From Frigoribacterium faeni (GTDB lineage: Bacteria > Actinomycetota > Actinomycetes > Actinomycetales > Microbacteriaceae): a stretch of 64,000 nt of DNA. Each line of letters begins with the position of its first letter. Within the stretch, counting starts at the first letter, position 1. Below are positions 26,153 to 34,816 of the stretch, one piece after another. The translations under genes were made by a program, and so were the position numbers. The notes beneath the pieces were generated by a model, which was not told the DNA's origin, did not search any database, and saw only the letters and a program-made list of their open reading frames with translations. The stretch spans positions 744,781-808,780 of the forward strand of contig NZ_JAAOYW010000001.1 of the NCBI RefSeq assembly GCF_011761235.1, written 5' to 3'.

Positions 26153-26967
26153 AGGAGTTCTGCCAGATTCTTGTCGTTGCGGGAGAACACGAGGAACCCC
26201 AGGGCGAAGACGACCGCGGCGGCCAGGAAGCAGAAGACGAAGTCCGTCGGGTCGGGCCACCGATTGTCGTACAGGAAGTTGCGGAACACCTCGACGAAGC
26301 GCTCCATCGGGTTGAGGCGGTACACCGTGAGGATCCAGGCGCCGTGCTTCGCCGCGGCCTCCTCGACGAGCGAGATCGGGTAGATGATCGGCGTGAGGTA
26401 CATCCACATCTGCAGCACGATCGCCATCAGGTGCTGCATGTCGCGGAAGTGGACGTTGATGATCGCCAGCAGCATGGCCATCCCCGCGGCGAAGAGGGCG
26501 AGCAGGACCATCATGCCGATCACCAGGGGCAGCCAGGGCAGGAGGCGCGACCCGAAGATCAGCAGGGCGACCGACAGGACGCCCATCTCGATGAGCCAGG
26601 TGAAGCCCGTGGCCCCCACCGCCGACAGGGGCAGGCTGATCCGGGGGAAGTACACCTTCTTGATCAGCGACCCGTTCGACGTGATCGAGGCCATGCCCTG
26701 GTTCACGACGCGCGTGAAGAACATCCAGGGCAGCAGGCCGGACATCAGCCACAGCGGGTAGATCGTGATGCCGCTCGGATCGCCCGTGACGATGCGAGCC
26801 CGGAAGATCACGGAGAAGACGATCGTGTAGACGAGCATCGTCGCGAGCGGGTTGATCATCGACCAGAGCTGGCCGAAGACGGTGCGACGGTATTTTCCCT
26901 TGACCTCTCTCATGGTGAGGTTCACGAGGAGCTCACGCGACGAGACGAGTTCAGAGATGTAGGTCAT
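26149..26967 (-). CDS. Polysaccharide ABC exporter, membrane subunit (Wzm-like, ABC-2)
   Basis: The 272-residue protein has six predicted helices and the amphipathic N-terminal REVKGKYRRTVFGQLWSMINPL segment, plus the MERFVEVFRNFLYDN region characteristic of Wzm/RfbA-type ABC-2 permeases. It forms the channel with the ATPase encoded just downstream, whose start overlaps this stop. ATG 26967 is preceded by a weak GGAA. The upstream 139-bp region is shared with the divergent GT4 gene at 27107. A minus-strand TACTCT at 27102-27097 may be its -10. Confidence 0.88.
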   Translation of the reverse strand: MTYISELVSSRELLVNLTMREVKGKYRRTVFGQLWSMINPLATMLVYTIVFSVIFRARIVTGDPSGITIYPLWLMSGLLPWMFFTRVVNQGMASITSNGSLIKKVYFPRISLPLSAVGATGFTWLIEMGVLSVALLIFGSRLLPWLPLVIGMMVLLALFAAGMAMLLAIINVHFRDMQHLMAIVLQMWMYLTPIIYPISLVEEAAAKHGAWILTVYRLNPMERFVEVFRNFLYDNRWPDPTDFVFCFLAAAVVFALGFLVFSRNDKNLAELL

Positions 26968-27094
26968 GCGTTCCGATTCCGGCGTGGAGGTCGTCCGAGC
27001 CGGCAGCGACTCGAGGGGTTCGGGCCCCTGAGGGTCGGGCTCCCGTGTGCTGAGACCGAGTCAGGTGAGAACACGCGAGCCTGGCCATCACTTG

Positions 27095-27109
27095 TAGAGT
27101 AAGCCGGTG
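27095..27109 (+). promoter_or_regulatory. Leaderless promoter of the GT4 gene
   Basis: TAGAGT (27095-27100), 6 nt, then GTG 27107. On the opposite strand the same bases overlap a possible -10 for the exporter operon, so the two promoters may interfere. Confidence 0.6.
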
Positions 27110-28477
27110 CGCGTATTCTTCTCCAACCACAGTACCGCGCCCATCAACCTCGGAGGCGCGGAGCGGTCGCTCCTCCGTCTCGTCGAGGACTGGTCGGTGT
27201 CCCGTCCCGACCTCGAGCCCGTGTTCCTCACGAAGGCCCCCGCGGGCAAGTTCATCGAGTCCCTGCGACGCCGCGGCTGGCCGTACCACGCGTTCCGCTT
27301 CCGCGGCTGGGCGCTGCCCAGCCCGCAGCCGGCGCCCACGAGCGAGCGCACCGCCTTCGCGGCGGTCGACTACGCCGCGGTCGGCGCCATGATCGCCCTC
27401 CTCGAGCGAGAGCGGCCCGACCTCGTCGTGACCAACACCCTCGTGGCCCCCTGGGCGGCCTTCGCAGCCGCCGTCGTGGGGATCCCGCACGCCTGGTTCG
27501 TGCGCGAGTACGGCGACCTCGACCACGGGCTGCACTTCCAGATGGGCCGCGACGCCACGTTCCACGACATCGGCCTGCTCTCCGGAGCGGTCGTCACGAA
27601 CTCCCACGCCGTGGCACGCCACCTCGCGGGCTCGATCGACCCCGCGAAGATCACCGTGGCCTACCCGCAGATCGATCTCGACGAGGTGCTCGCCTCGAGT
27701 CTCGAGCCGCCGAAGGCCGAGCCGTTCCCGCAGGCCGACCCAGGTCTGCGCATCACGGTCGTCGGCCGGGTCGAGGACGGCAAGGGCCAGCACCGGGTCG
27801 TCCGGGCCCTCGGCGAGCTCCGTCGCCGGGGCGTCACGGCGTCCGTCGCCCTCGTCGGCGCCTGGAAGGAGCCCGGCTACGACCTGACGCTCCGCCGGCT
27901 CGCCCGCGAGCTCGGCGTCGAGGGGAACCTGACCCTGCTCGGCGAGCTCGAGAACCCCTTCAGCGTCGCCCGGGCCGCCGACGTCTGCGTCACCCCGTCG
28001 ACGATCGAGGCGTTCGGCCGCTCCACCCTCGAGTACATGGCGGTGGGGCGCCCCGTCGTCGCGAGCAGCACGGGCGGCAGCGCCGAGCTGGTCGAGCCCG
28101 GCCGCACCGGGGCCCTCTTCGACCCCGACGACATCGGCGCGCTGGCGGACGCCCTCCAGGCCTACGCGACCGCTCCGGAGCTCGTCGACGAGCACGGCAG
28201 GGCCGCCCGCGCCCGGGCCGTGGACATCGCCGCGGCCAGCTCGGGCAACGCCGCCGTCATCGACCGGCTGGAGGCGCTGGTGGGCTCGGACGCCTACCGT
28301 CTGCCCGAGATGGCCCGTTACTGGTTCGCCCTCCCCTCGGCCTACGCCTCGATGGGCGCCACGACCCCGCGCATGGTCCTCGGCCTGGTCTGGTCGCGGC
28401 TGCGGACACGCTCCGGCCTCGTCGGGCGGGTCCTGCGCCGTCCCGGCGTCGCGGTGTCCCGGCTGAGGAGGCGGTGA
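27107..28477 (+). CDS. Glycosyltransferase family 4 (group 1)
   Basis: The 456-residue GT-B enzyme has INLGGAERSLLRL as the N-terminal acceptor loop and WFVREYGDL. In the C-terminal half it has VGRVEDGKGQHRVVRAL near residue 221 and TIEAFGRSTLEYMAVGRPVV near residue 298, with the conserved Glu of the EX7E motif. About 70 extra C-terminal residues end in a basic RRPGVAVSRLRRR tail. GTG 27107 is chosen because a -10 box ends 6 nt upstream. The stop overlaps the next GTG. It lies directly beside the exporter, so it is probably a core assembly enzyme. Confidence 0.8.
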   Translation: MRVFFSNHSTAPINLGGAERSLLRLVEDWSVSRPDLEPVFLTKAPAGKFIESLRRRGWPYHAFRFRGWALPSPQPAPTSERTAFAAVDYAAVGAMIALLERERPDLVVTNTLVAPWAAFAAAVVGIPHAWFVREYGDLDHGLHFQMGRDATFHDIGLLSGAVVTNSHAVARHLAGSIDPAKITVAYPQIDLDEVLASSLEPPKAEPFPQADPGLRITVVGRVEDGKGQHRVVRALGELRRRGVTASVALVGAWKEPGYDLTLRRLARELGVEGNLTLLGELENPFSVARAADVCVTPSTIEAFGRSTLEYMAVGRPVVASSTGGSAELVEPGRTGALFDPDDIGALADALQAYATAPELVDEHGRAARARAVDIAAASSGNAAVIDRLEALVGSDAYRLPEMARYWFALPSAYASMGATTPRMVLGLVWSRLRTRSGLVGRVLRRPGVAVSRLRRR

Positions 28478-29934
28478 ACGCCCCCGGGGCCCGGCGCCCC
28501 GTGACGATCGTCGTCCCCGTCTACGACGACATGGCCGGACTCGAGGCGTGCGTGTCGTCCCTGCTCGAGCACGTGGACTTCTCGATCGACCGCGTCATCC
28601 TCAGCAACGACGTGGGCCCGCAGGCCGACGACATCGAGGCGCGCCTCCTCGAGCTCGTGGGGCACCACGCAGGGTTCACGTACCACCGCAACGCGTCGAA
28701 CCTCGGGTTCGTCGGCAACTGCAACCACGTGGTGTTCGACGTCGACACCACGGACAACGACGTGCTGCTGCTCAACAGCGACACCATCGTGACCGCGGGC
28801 TTCCTCGACGAGATGGCGTCCGTGCTGGCGCTCAGCGGATCCCACGGCATCGTCACGACCCGCAGCAACAACGCCACGATCGCGAGCATGCCCCTCGCCC
28901 AGCGGAACACGAACGTGGCGCGCTCGCCCGAGCGGACGCTCGCGGTCTGGACCGCGGTCTCCCCCCTCCTCCCCCGCTTCACCGTGGCCCCGGTGGCGAT
29001 GGGCTTCTGCTACCTGGTGCGGCGCGAGGTCATCGACGCCGTCGGCTTCTTCGACGAGGCGTTCGCGCCGGGCTACGGCGAGGAGAACGACCTCTGCCTC
29101 CGGGCCGCCGAGGCGGGGTGGTCCTCGATCATCGCGAACCATGCGCTCGTGTACCACGTCGGCTCGACGAGCTTCAGCGGCGACCGAGGGCCCCGGCTCC
29201 GGTTCGCCCACGAGAAGGTCCTGGTCGAGCGGTACCCGCACTACGTCGCCGCCCTCCAGATCTTCCTCCAGCACGACCGCGACCCCCTCGACGCGTTCGC
29301 CGACGCCGTCGCGCCGGGCGACGACCTCGTCCGGGTCGCCGTCACGGGACCCTGGTCCGAGACGCAGTCCGACACCCTCGACCTGGCGCTGGCGCTCCGC
29401 GAGCACCTCAGCGACGCCGGCGTCGTCACGCTCGTCGTGCCCAGGCGTCGGCTCTCGGCGATCCGGCGGTCGGCCGAGGGGCTCCCCGTCGTGCCCGACA
29501 CGGACCGTCGACGCGTCTGGGACGTCGCGGTGCACGCGGACGGCAGCCCCGACCTCTCCCAGCTCCTCACCATGAACTACCTGAGCCCGAGGTGGCTCGT
29601 CGCCTCGGCGCCTGCCCGCGGCGCACGGCTGACCTCGCGGACCCGGCAGCAGCGGTCTCGCGTCCTGGCCGGCCTGGCGACCTCGTTGACGACCGCCAGC
29701 TACCCTGCCGACGCCTCCTCCGCGGACGTCGCGGACGCCGTCCGCGCCGCCGCCGCTCGCCCCGTCGACGCGACCGCCCTCCGGCTCCGGTGGTCCACGG
29801 TGCTGCAGACCGCCGTGGCCGCCGGCCTCGTCACCTACCCTCGCCGGGCCAGCTGGCGCAGCCGCGTGAGCCTCGCCCTGGCAGCGCGGTCCCCGCGCAC
29901 GGTGGACCGGCTCCGCGCCGGCCTGCACCGCTGA
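28474..29934 (+). CDS. Glycosyltransferase family 2 with C-terminal extension
   Basis: The protein has 486 residues. The GT2 core has VTIVVPVYDD, NLGFVGNCNHVV, LLNSDTIVT near residue 101 and GYGEENDLCLRAAEAGW near residue 198. The first 280 residues are paralogous to the 22472 gene. The remaining 200 residues look like a degenerate Rossmann-type domain (PRWLVASAPARGA) without clear motifs. GTG 28474 overlaps the GT4 stop, with GAGGAGG just upstream. It probably adds an analogous residue to that added by the 22472 product (inference). Confidence 0.78.
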   Translation: MNAPGARRPVTIVVPVYDDMAGLEACVSSLLEHVDFSIDRVILSNDVGPQADDIEARLLELVGHHAGFTYHRNASNLGFVGNCNHVVFDVDTTDNDVLLLNSDTIVTAGFLDEMASVLALSGSHGIVTTRSNNATIASMPLAQRNTNVARSPERTLAVWTAVSPLLPRFTVAPVAMGFCYLVRREVIDAVGFFDEAFAPGYGEENDLCLRAAEAGWSSIIANHALVYHVGSTSFSGDRGPRLRFAHEKVLVERYPHYVAALQIFLQHDRDPLDAFADAVAPGDDLVRVAVTGPWSETQSDTLDLALALREHLSDAGVVTLVVPRRRLSAIRRSAEGLPVVPDTDRRRVWDVAVHADGSPDLSQLLTMNYLSPRWLVASAPARGARLTSRTRQQRSRVLAGLATSLTTASYPADASSADVADAVRAAAARPVDATALRLRWSTVLQTAVAAGLVTYPRRASWRSRVSLALAARSPRTVDRLRAGLHR

Positions 29935-30010
29935 CGCCCCTCAGACAGCCCCCGAGTCCCCGATCCGCGCGCACCCGCGTCGCACCACAGAGAGAGCAGA
30001 GAACTGCCCC

Positions 30011-33000
30011 ATGGTCGATCCCCGACTGAGCAAGCTCGTCCGGAAGCTCGCGGCGGTGCGCCCCGGCGCCCGAGGCGCCGCCCCCGTGGGGACGGCCCCG
30101 GCCGAGTGGCCCTACAACATCCGCGACCTCGTCGACTCCCACTACGTCGGGCTGCAGGTCGGCCAGCTCTTCGAGAGCCGGACCGACGCCCTGCGCCGCG
30201 TCCTGGCCAGCCGCCCGCACCACGCCGTCACCATCCACCCGCTCATCGAGCCGCGCTGGATGGTGGGCCGCACGCCCCGGTCGGTGGCCCAGTGGCTCAC
30301 GCTCCTCAAGACGCCCGGGTCCGTCGACGAGCTGGGGCCGTTCTTCTCGCTCGCCCGCGCCGGTCAGATCGAGGGCGAGAAGCCGTTCGACACCTTCCGT
30401 CGCTTCGTCCGGCAGATGGACGACGACACCGTGCTCCCGACGGTCGACGGCCAGGACGTCACCTGGCGGGAGGCCCGTGAGCTGCTCGAGCACCGGACCC
30501 GCCTGTTCAGCGCCCAGAACCTCCGCACGCAGCGCCGCGCCCGCGACGAGTGGGACGACGAGGTCGAGGCCGCGTTCCGGGCCGAGCTCGCCGCCTCGCC
30601 CGTCCAGCCGGCCCCGGGCCGCACGCCGGGCGACGCGCCCTTCATCTCGGTCGTCATGCCCGCCTACAACCGCGCCCACGTCATCGTCGCCGCCGTCGAG
30701 AGCGTCGTCGCCCAGACGCTCGAGGACTGGGAGCTCGTGGTCGTCGACGACGGCTCGACCGACGAGACCGCGGCCGTGGTCCGGCAGCTGGCCGAGGCGG
30801 ACCCGAGGATCCGCCTGGTCTCGCAGCCGAAGTCCGGCGTCTCGGTCGCGCGCAACGCGGGCATCGCGGCCAGCCGCGGAGAGCTCGTCGCCTTCATCGA
30901 CTCCGACAACGAGTGGCGCGCGGACTACCTGGAGGTGTCCTCGGCCGGGATGGCGCACTACGGCGTGCCCGTCACCTACACGGGGATCAAGCGCTACGAG
31001 GACCACGGCCGCATCCAGTACGTCGGCGTGCAGGCGGGTCGCGACTACCTCCTCGACGGTCTGAGCTTCGTCGACCTCAACGTGCTCATGGTCCGGCGCG
31101 ACCTGCTCGTCGAGGTCGGCGGGTTCGACGAGTCGCTGCGGCGTTGGGTCGACTACGACCTCGTCCTGCGCCTGATGCTCGAGCACGACGCGCGGTACCT
31201 GCCGATCATCGGCGTCGACTACGAGCACGAGGAGGCGACGGTCGGACGCATCACGACGTCGGAGCGCTCCACCTGGCGCGAGGTCGTCCTGTCCAAGTAC
31301 CTCGTCGACTGGGACGCCGTGGACGCGGCCGCCCCCGACAGGGTCGACGGCCGGACGTCCGTCCTGCTGAACGCCCGCGACGGCTGGCAGGACGTCGTCC
31401 CGGCCGTCCGCTCGCTGCTGACGGAGGCGGACCGTGACGGCCTCGACGTCGAGGTCGTCATCGTCGACAAGGCGTCCACCCGCGACTTCTCTGCGGTCGT
31501 GGCGGCGGTCTTCGCCCGGGACCCTCGCGTCGTCCTGGTCCGGGAGGCGAACGACCGCAAGCCCGCCCTCTCCCTGGACATCGCGTTCGCCCTCTCCACG
31601 GGGAGCCACGTCCTCGTCATGAGCCCGACGGCCGTCGGGCGCCGAGGGTGGCTGAGCGCCCTGCTCGGCGGCCTCACGCCCGAGGTGAGCGGAGCCCTCG
31701 CCGTCGTCCTCGACGCGGAGGGCGCGGTCGGGGCGTCCGGCGTCGTCTTCGCCGGCGACCGGGCCGTGCCCCGGTCGTTCCTCCGCGGCCAGCCCCTCGA
31801 GGACCTCCTCCGGTCGGGCCGCCGCGACTTCTCCGCCGGAACCGCCTCGGCGCTCCTCCTCCGGGCGGACGACCTGCGGCGCGTCCGGGGCTTCCGGCCC
31901 CACTTCGGCGGCGCCCTCTACGACGTCGACCTGTGCCTGCGCCTCGGCGGCGGCGAGAGGTCGTTCCGCCTCGTGCACGAGGCCGTCCTCCAGGACGGCG
32001 CGCTCCGCGACGACAGCCGACTCGCCGTCGACGCCGAGGCCTCCTCGGCGTTCGCCGAGTTCTGGGCGGGTCGACAGCCGGCGGCCGACCACGAGGACGG
32101 GCTGGCCGCGGCCGGCCTGACGGCGACCAGCTGGCGGGTCGACACGCAGGTCGGCCTCGACCCGCCGGCGCGCCGGCTGGTCCGCTTCGCCCCCCTGCGG
32201 GAGAGCGTCCCGCTGCTGGGCCGCCTGCCCGGCGCCCCGAGGCGGTGGGCGATCAAGATCTCCTCCCCCGCCGCTCCGCGCGGGGACGCGTGGGGCGACA
32301 CGTTCTTCGCCGACGACCTCCGCCGGGCGCTGGAGGCGATGGGGAACGAGGTGGTCGTCGACCGCGTCGAGGGGCACTTCCGTCGGTCCCGCGACGTGGA
32401 CGACGTCGTCCTGACGATCCGCGGACTCGCCAAGGTGCCGCCGCAGCCCGGAGCCGTGAACGTGCTCTGGGTCATCAGCCACCCGGACCTGGTCTCCGAC
32501 GACGAGATCCGCAGCTACGACCTCGTCTACGCGGCCGGGGCCGAGTGGGCGCGACGAGCGGCGGACCGCACGGGCGTCGACGTCCGGCCGCTCCTCCAGG
32601 CCACCGACCCGTCGCGGTTCTCGCCCGACTCGGCCCTCCCCGGCTCCGGAGCGGACGTGGTCTTCGTGGGCACGCCCCGCAAGGCGATGCGCCCCGTCGT
32701 GGCCGATGCCCTGTCCGTCGGCGTCGAGCCCTCGATCTACGGACACGGCTGGGAGGGCTACGTCGACCCGCGGCTCGTCAAGGCCGACTTCGTCGGGCCC
32801 GCCGAGGTGGGCGCCCTGTACCGCGGCGCCGGCGTGGTGCTCAACGACCACTGGGCGGACATGGCGCGCTACGGCTTCCTGTCGAACCGCCTCTTCGATG
32901 CCGTCGCGGCCGGGGCACGGGTCGTGTCGGACGACGTCGTGGGCCTGCGGGACGTCTTCGGCGACGCCGTCTCGACCTACTCGGACGCCGCCGACCTGGG

Positions 33001-33139
33001 AGCGCTGCTCACGGGGGTCCGGCCCCTGCCCACCGAGCAGGAGCTGATGGCGGCCTCGGAGCTCGTCCGGGCGGAGCACAGCTTCGCCGCCCGCGCGGCG
33101 ACGCTCGACGCCGACGTCAGCGAGTTCCTCTCGCGCTGA
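30011..33139 (+). CDS. Three-module glycosyltransferase (GT2, degenerate GT-A, CgeB-like GT-B)
   Basis: The protein has 1042 residues. Residues 1-205 form a charged region without recognised motifs. Residues 211-410 are a GT2 domain with VVMPAYNRAH, VVVDDGSTDET, SVARNAGIA and IDSDN near residue 296, so it looks active. Residues 445-700 resemble a second GT-A domain with LCLRLGGGERSF at its end. Where the metal-binding acidic motif should be it has MSPTA, so it is probably inactive. Residues 744-1042 are a CgeB/GT1-like GT-B domain with AWGDTFFADDLRRAL, LWVISHPDLVS and SNRLFDAVAAGARVV. It could be a bifunctional chain-extending enzyme. Confidence 0.75.
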   Translation: MVDPRLSKLVRKLAAVRPGARGAAPVGTAPAEWPYNIRDLVDSHYVGLQVGQLFESRTDALRRVLASRPHHAVTIHPLIEPRWMVGRTPRSVAQWLTLLKTPGSVDELGPFFSLARAGQIEGEKPFDTFRRFVRQMDDDTVLPTVDGQDVTWREARELLEHRTRLFSAQNLRTQRRARDEWDDEVEAAFRAELAASPVQPAPGRTPGDAPFISVVMPAYNRAHVIVAAVESVVAQTLEDWELVVVDDGSTDETAAVVRQLAEADPRIRLVSQPKSGVSVARNAGIAASRGELVAFIDSDNEWRADYLEVSSAGMAHYGVPVTYTGIKRYEDHGRIQYVGVQAGRDYLLDGLSFVDLNVLMVRRDLLVEVGGFDESLRRWVDYDLVLRLMLEHDARYLPIIGVDYEHEEATVGRITTSERSTWREVVLSKYLVDWDAVDAAAPDRVDGRTSVLLNARDGWQDVVPAVRSLLTEADRDGLDVEVVIVDKASTRDFSAVVAAVFARDPRVVLVREANDRKPALSLDIAFALSTGSHVLVMSPTAVGRRGWLSALLGGLTPEVSGALAVVLDAEGAVGASGVVFAGDRAVPRSFLRGQPLEDLLRSGRRDFSAGTASALLLRADDLRRVRGFRPHFGGALYDVDLCLRLGGGERSFRLVHEAVLQDGALRDDSRLAVDAEASSAFAEFWAGRQPAADHEDGLAAAGLTATSWRVDTQVGLDPPARRLVRFAPLRESVPLLGRLPGAPRRWAIKISSPAAPRGDAWGDTFFADDLRRALEAMGNEVVVDRVEGHFRRSRDVDDVVLTIRGLAKVPPQPGAVNVLWVISHPDLVSDDEIRSYDLVYAAGAEWARRAADRTGVDVRPLLQATDPSRFSPDSALPGSGADVVFVGTPRKAMRPVVADALSVGVEPSIYGHGWEGYVDPRLVKADFVGPAEVGALYRGAGVVLNDHWADMARYGFLSNRLFDAVAAGARVVSDDVVGLRDVFGDAVSTYSDAADLGALLTGVRPLPTEQELMAASELVRAEHSFAARAATLDADVSEFLSR

Positions 33140-33144
33140 CCCGG

Positions 33145-33176
33145 CCGCCGCGGCTCTGCGGGACGCTCAGCGGCGG
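33145..33176. terminator. Weak hairpin between convergent genes
   Basis: CCGCCGC (33145-33151) pairs with GCGGCGG (33170-33176), overlapping the end of the convergent small gene. Without a T-tract the terminator role is uncertain. Confidence 0.3.
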
Positions 33177-33565
33177 AGGGCACGGAGCGGCCGGGTGACC
33201 CGCCACGACAGCGACGACCGGACGTCGGCCAGGGACGTCTGGAGCGTGCGGATGCGCGCCCGCTCGCGCCGGAGCTCGTCCTCGACGACGGCGGCCTCGC
33301 GACGGCCGCGGTCGTTCTCGGCTTCCGAGCGCGCGAGGGCCGCCTCCGCGTCGTCCAGGGACCGGCGGGCCGCGGCCAGGTCGTCCCGGAGGGCGTCGGC
33401 CTCCGAGCGCGTGCGGTCGAGCTCCCCGACGCGCTGCTCCGCCTCCGCCTCGGCGCGTCGGAGCGCACGGCGGAGCTCGGTCGACTCGACCACGTGGGAC
33501 ACCGCCTCGGCTCGCTGGTGGGCGACGAGGGAGGCGAGGCCGTCGACCACGTCGTCGTCACGCAT
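33167..33565 (-). CDS. Coiled-coil protein with SWRVTRPLR tail
   Basis: The 132-residue protein is nearly all charged helix. Residues of about 25-110 are rich in Ala, Glu and Arg with heptad-like spacing (AEAEAEQRVGELDRTRSEA and similar). The end is SSLSWRVTRPLRALRR. There is no catalytic domain or signal. The tail matches that of the 82-residue protein at 10903-11151. ATG 33565 overlaps by 8 bp the stop of the pyruvyltransferase-like gene, so it is the second gene of that unit. It may be a scaffold for glycan enzymes; function unknown. Confidence 0.65.
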   Translation of the reverse strand: MRDDDVVDGLASLVAHQRAEAVSHVVESTELRRALRRAEAEAEQRVGELDRTRSEADALRDDLAAARRSLDDAEAALARSEAENDRGRREAAVVEDELRRERARIRTLQTSLADVRSSLSWRVTRPLRALRR

Positions 33566-34694
33566 GGGCTGCCACCAAGGCGCCCGTCGACTCTCGGGCC
33601 TGGTCGGCGAGACGCCGCCCCGTGCCGTCGTCGTCGCCCCGGAGACCGAGGGCGGCCTCGACCGCGGCGGGCACGTCGGGCACCGTCGCCCCGAACGGCA
33701 TCCCCGCGTCCCACGTGGCCGCGTAGGCGCTCACCTTCGCGTTCTCGAGGCTGACCCGGGGAACGCCGAACGCCGACGCCACCACGCGACCGTGCAACGA
33801 CGATCCGAGCCACGCGGCGGCCGACCGGACGACGCCGCAGAGGACGAGCGGATCGCGGTCGGGGACGACCTGGACGTCGACGTCGGGCGCCGCCTCCGCG
33901 AGCAGCCGGCGCGCCTCGTCGTAGGAGTCGTAGGAGTCGTGCAGGTGGGCCGTGCCGGCGGCGAACAGGGTGACCCCGAGCCCGGTCCGCCTCGCCGCCT
34001 CGGCCACCGACAGCCAGAAGGCCGTGGCGCCCACCTTCGCGAGGTGACGGACGGAGGCCTGGACGACGAGCGTGCCCGCCCACGTCTCGACGGTCGGCAC
34101 GTCGGGCCGGTCGACGATCGTCTGCACGAGATCGGGGGCGAGCCGCGAGCGCACCCCGGACTCGTCCAGGAAGGCCTGGGAGTCGCGGTCGCGCACGACG
34201 ACGTCGTCGGCGGCCGCCACCCGGGCGAGCAACGCGTCGCGGCGCCGCGGCTCCGTGCCCCTGAGGCCCGCGACCCCGACGCTGTTGAGGACGAGCGGCG
34301 TCCCGGACGCCAGCGGGTAGGCGCCGAGGTCGGGCACGTAGGCCGACGAGTCGAGGTCCGGGGCGCCCAGCAGTCGTCGGAGCCGGTCGCGCCCTGCCGG
34401 GTCCGCCGCCGACCAGGCCTCCCGCTCGGCCTCGGGCATGCTGAACCCGAGCGCGAGCTCGGTCGTGGTGGCTCCGACCTCGCCGCCGACGACCCACACC
34501 AGGTCGAACGACCGTCTCGCCAGCTCGGTCTCGTAGGGCACGACGTAGCGCCCGGTCAGCTCTCGCATGTCGGCGGCGATCAGCGACGCCGCGGTCGGGC
34601 CGGGGAGGAGGTCCTCGGTCAGGCGCAGGAAGAGGAGGTCGCCGAAGTTGTCGCGCTCGTAGGCGCCGATCAGCAGGCTCGTCTTCTCCGTCAT
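33558..34694 (-). CDS. Polysaccharide pyruvyltransferase family protein
   Basis: The 378-residue protein has the family features of WcaK/CsaB-type enzymes: an N-terminal YERDNFGDLLFLRL segment, then a run of GT-B-like strands, VVRDRDS (the SVRD-type motif) and a C-terminal GSSLHGRVVASAFGVP with the SLHG substrate loop. These enzymes add a pyruvate ketal from PEP to sugars of wall polymers. ATG 34694 or 34703 can start it; I prefer 34694, closest to the conserved core. It is divergent from rmlB. A tandem SYD repeat near the middle is a small oddity. Confidence 0.78.
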   Translation of the reverse strand: MTEKTSLLIGAYERDNFGDLLFLRLTEDLLPGPTAASLIAADMRELTGRYVVPYETELARRSFDLVWVVGGEVGATTTELALGFSMPEAEREAWSAADPAGRDRLRRLLGAPDLDSSAYVPDLGAYPLASGTPLVLNSVGVAGLRGTEPRRRDALLARVAAADDVVVRDRDSQAFLDESGVRSRLAPDLVQTIVDRPDVPTVETWAGTLVVQASVRHLAKVGATAFWLSVAEAARRTGLGVTLFAAGTAHLHDSYDSYDEARRLLAEAAPDVDVQVVPDRDPLVLCGVVRSAAAWLGSSLHGRVVASAFGVPRVSLENAKVSAYAATWDAGMPFGATVPDVPAAVEAALGLRGDDDGTGRRLADQARESTGALVAAHA

Positions 34695-34772
34695 CCCGCC
34701 CATTAACCCACGCCGTCCGCGGGAGACGGCTGAACGCCCCGGCGCCCGGGCCGTCGGTCCCACCGCACCCGC

Positions 34773-34778
34773 TACCAT
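34773..34778 (+). promoter_or_regulatory. -10 box of rmlB
   Basis: TACCAT lies 38 nt before GTG 34817; the leader carries AAGGA at 34806-34810, 6 nt before the start. Confidence 0.5.
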
Positions 34779-34816
34779 CGACTGACCCTTCCGAGACCGA
34801 CACCCAAGGAACCAGC

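Noticed and set aside
29831-33079. Minus-strand ORF of over 1000 codons opposite the three-module glycosyltransferase
   Set aside because: Antisense shadow caused by third-position GC; no recognisable domain, and the plus frame has conserved GT motifs.
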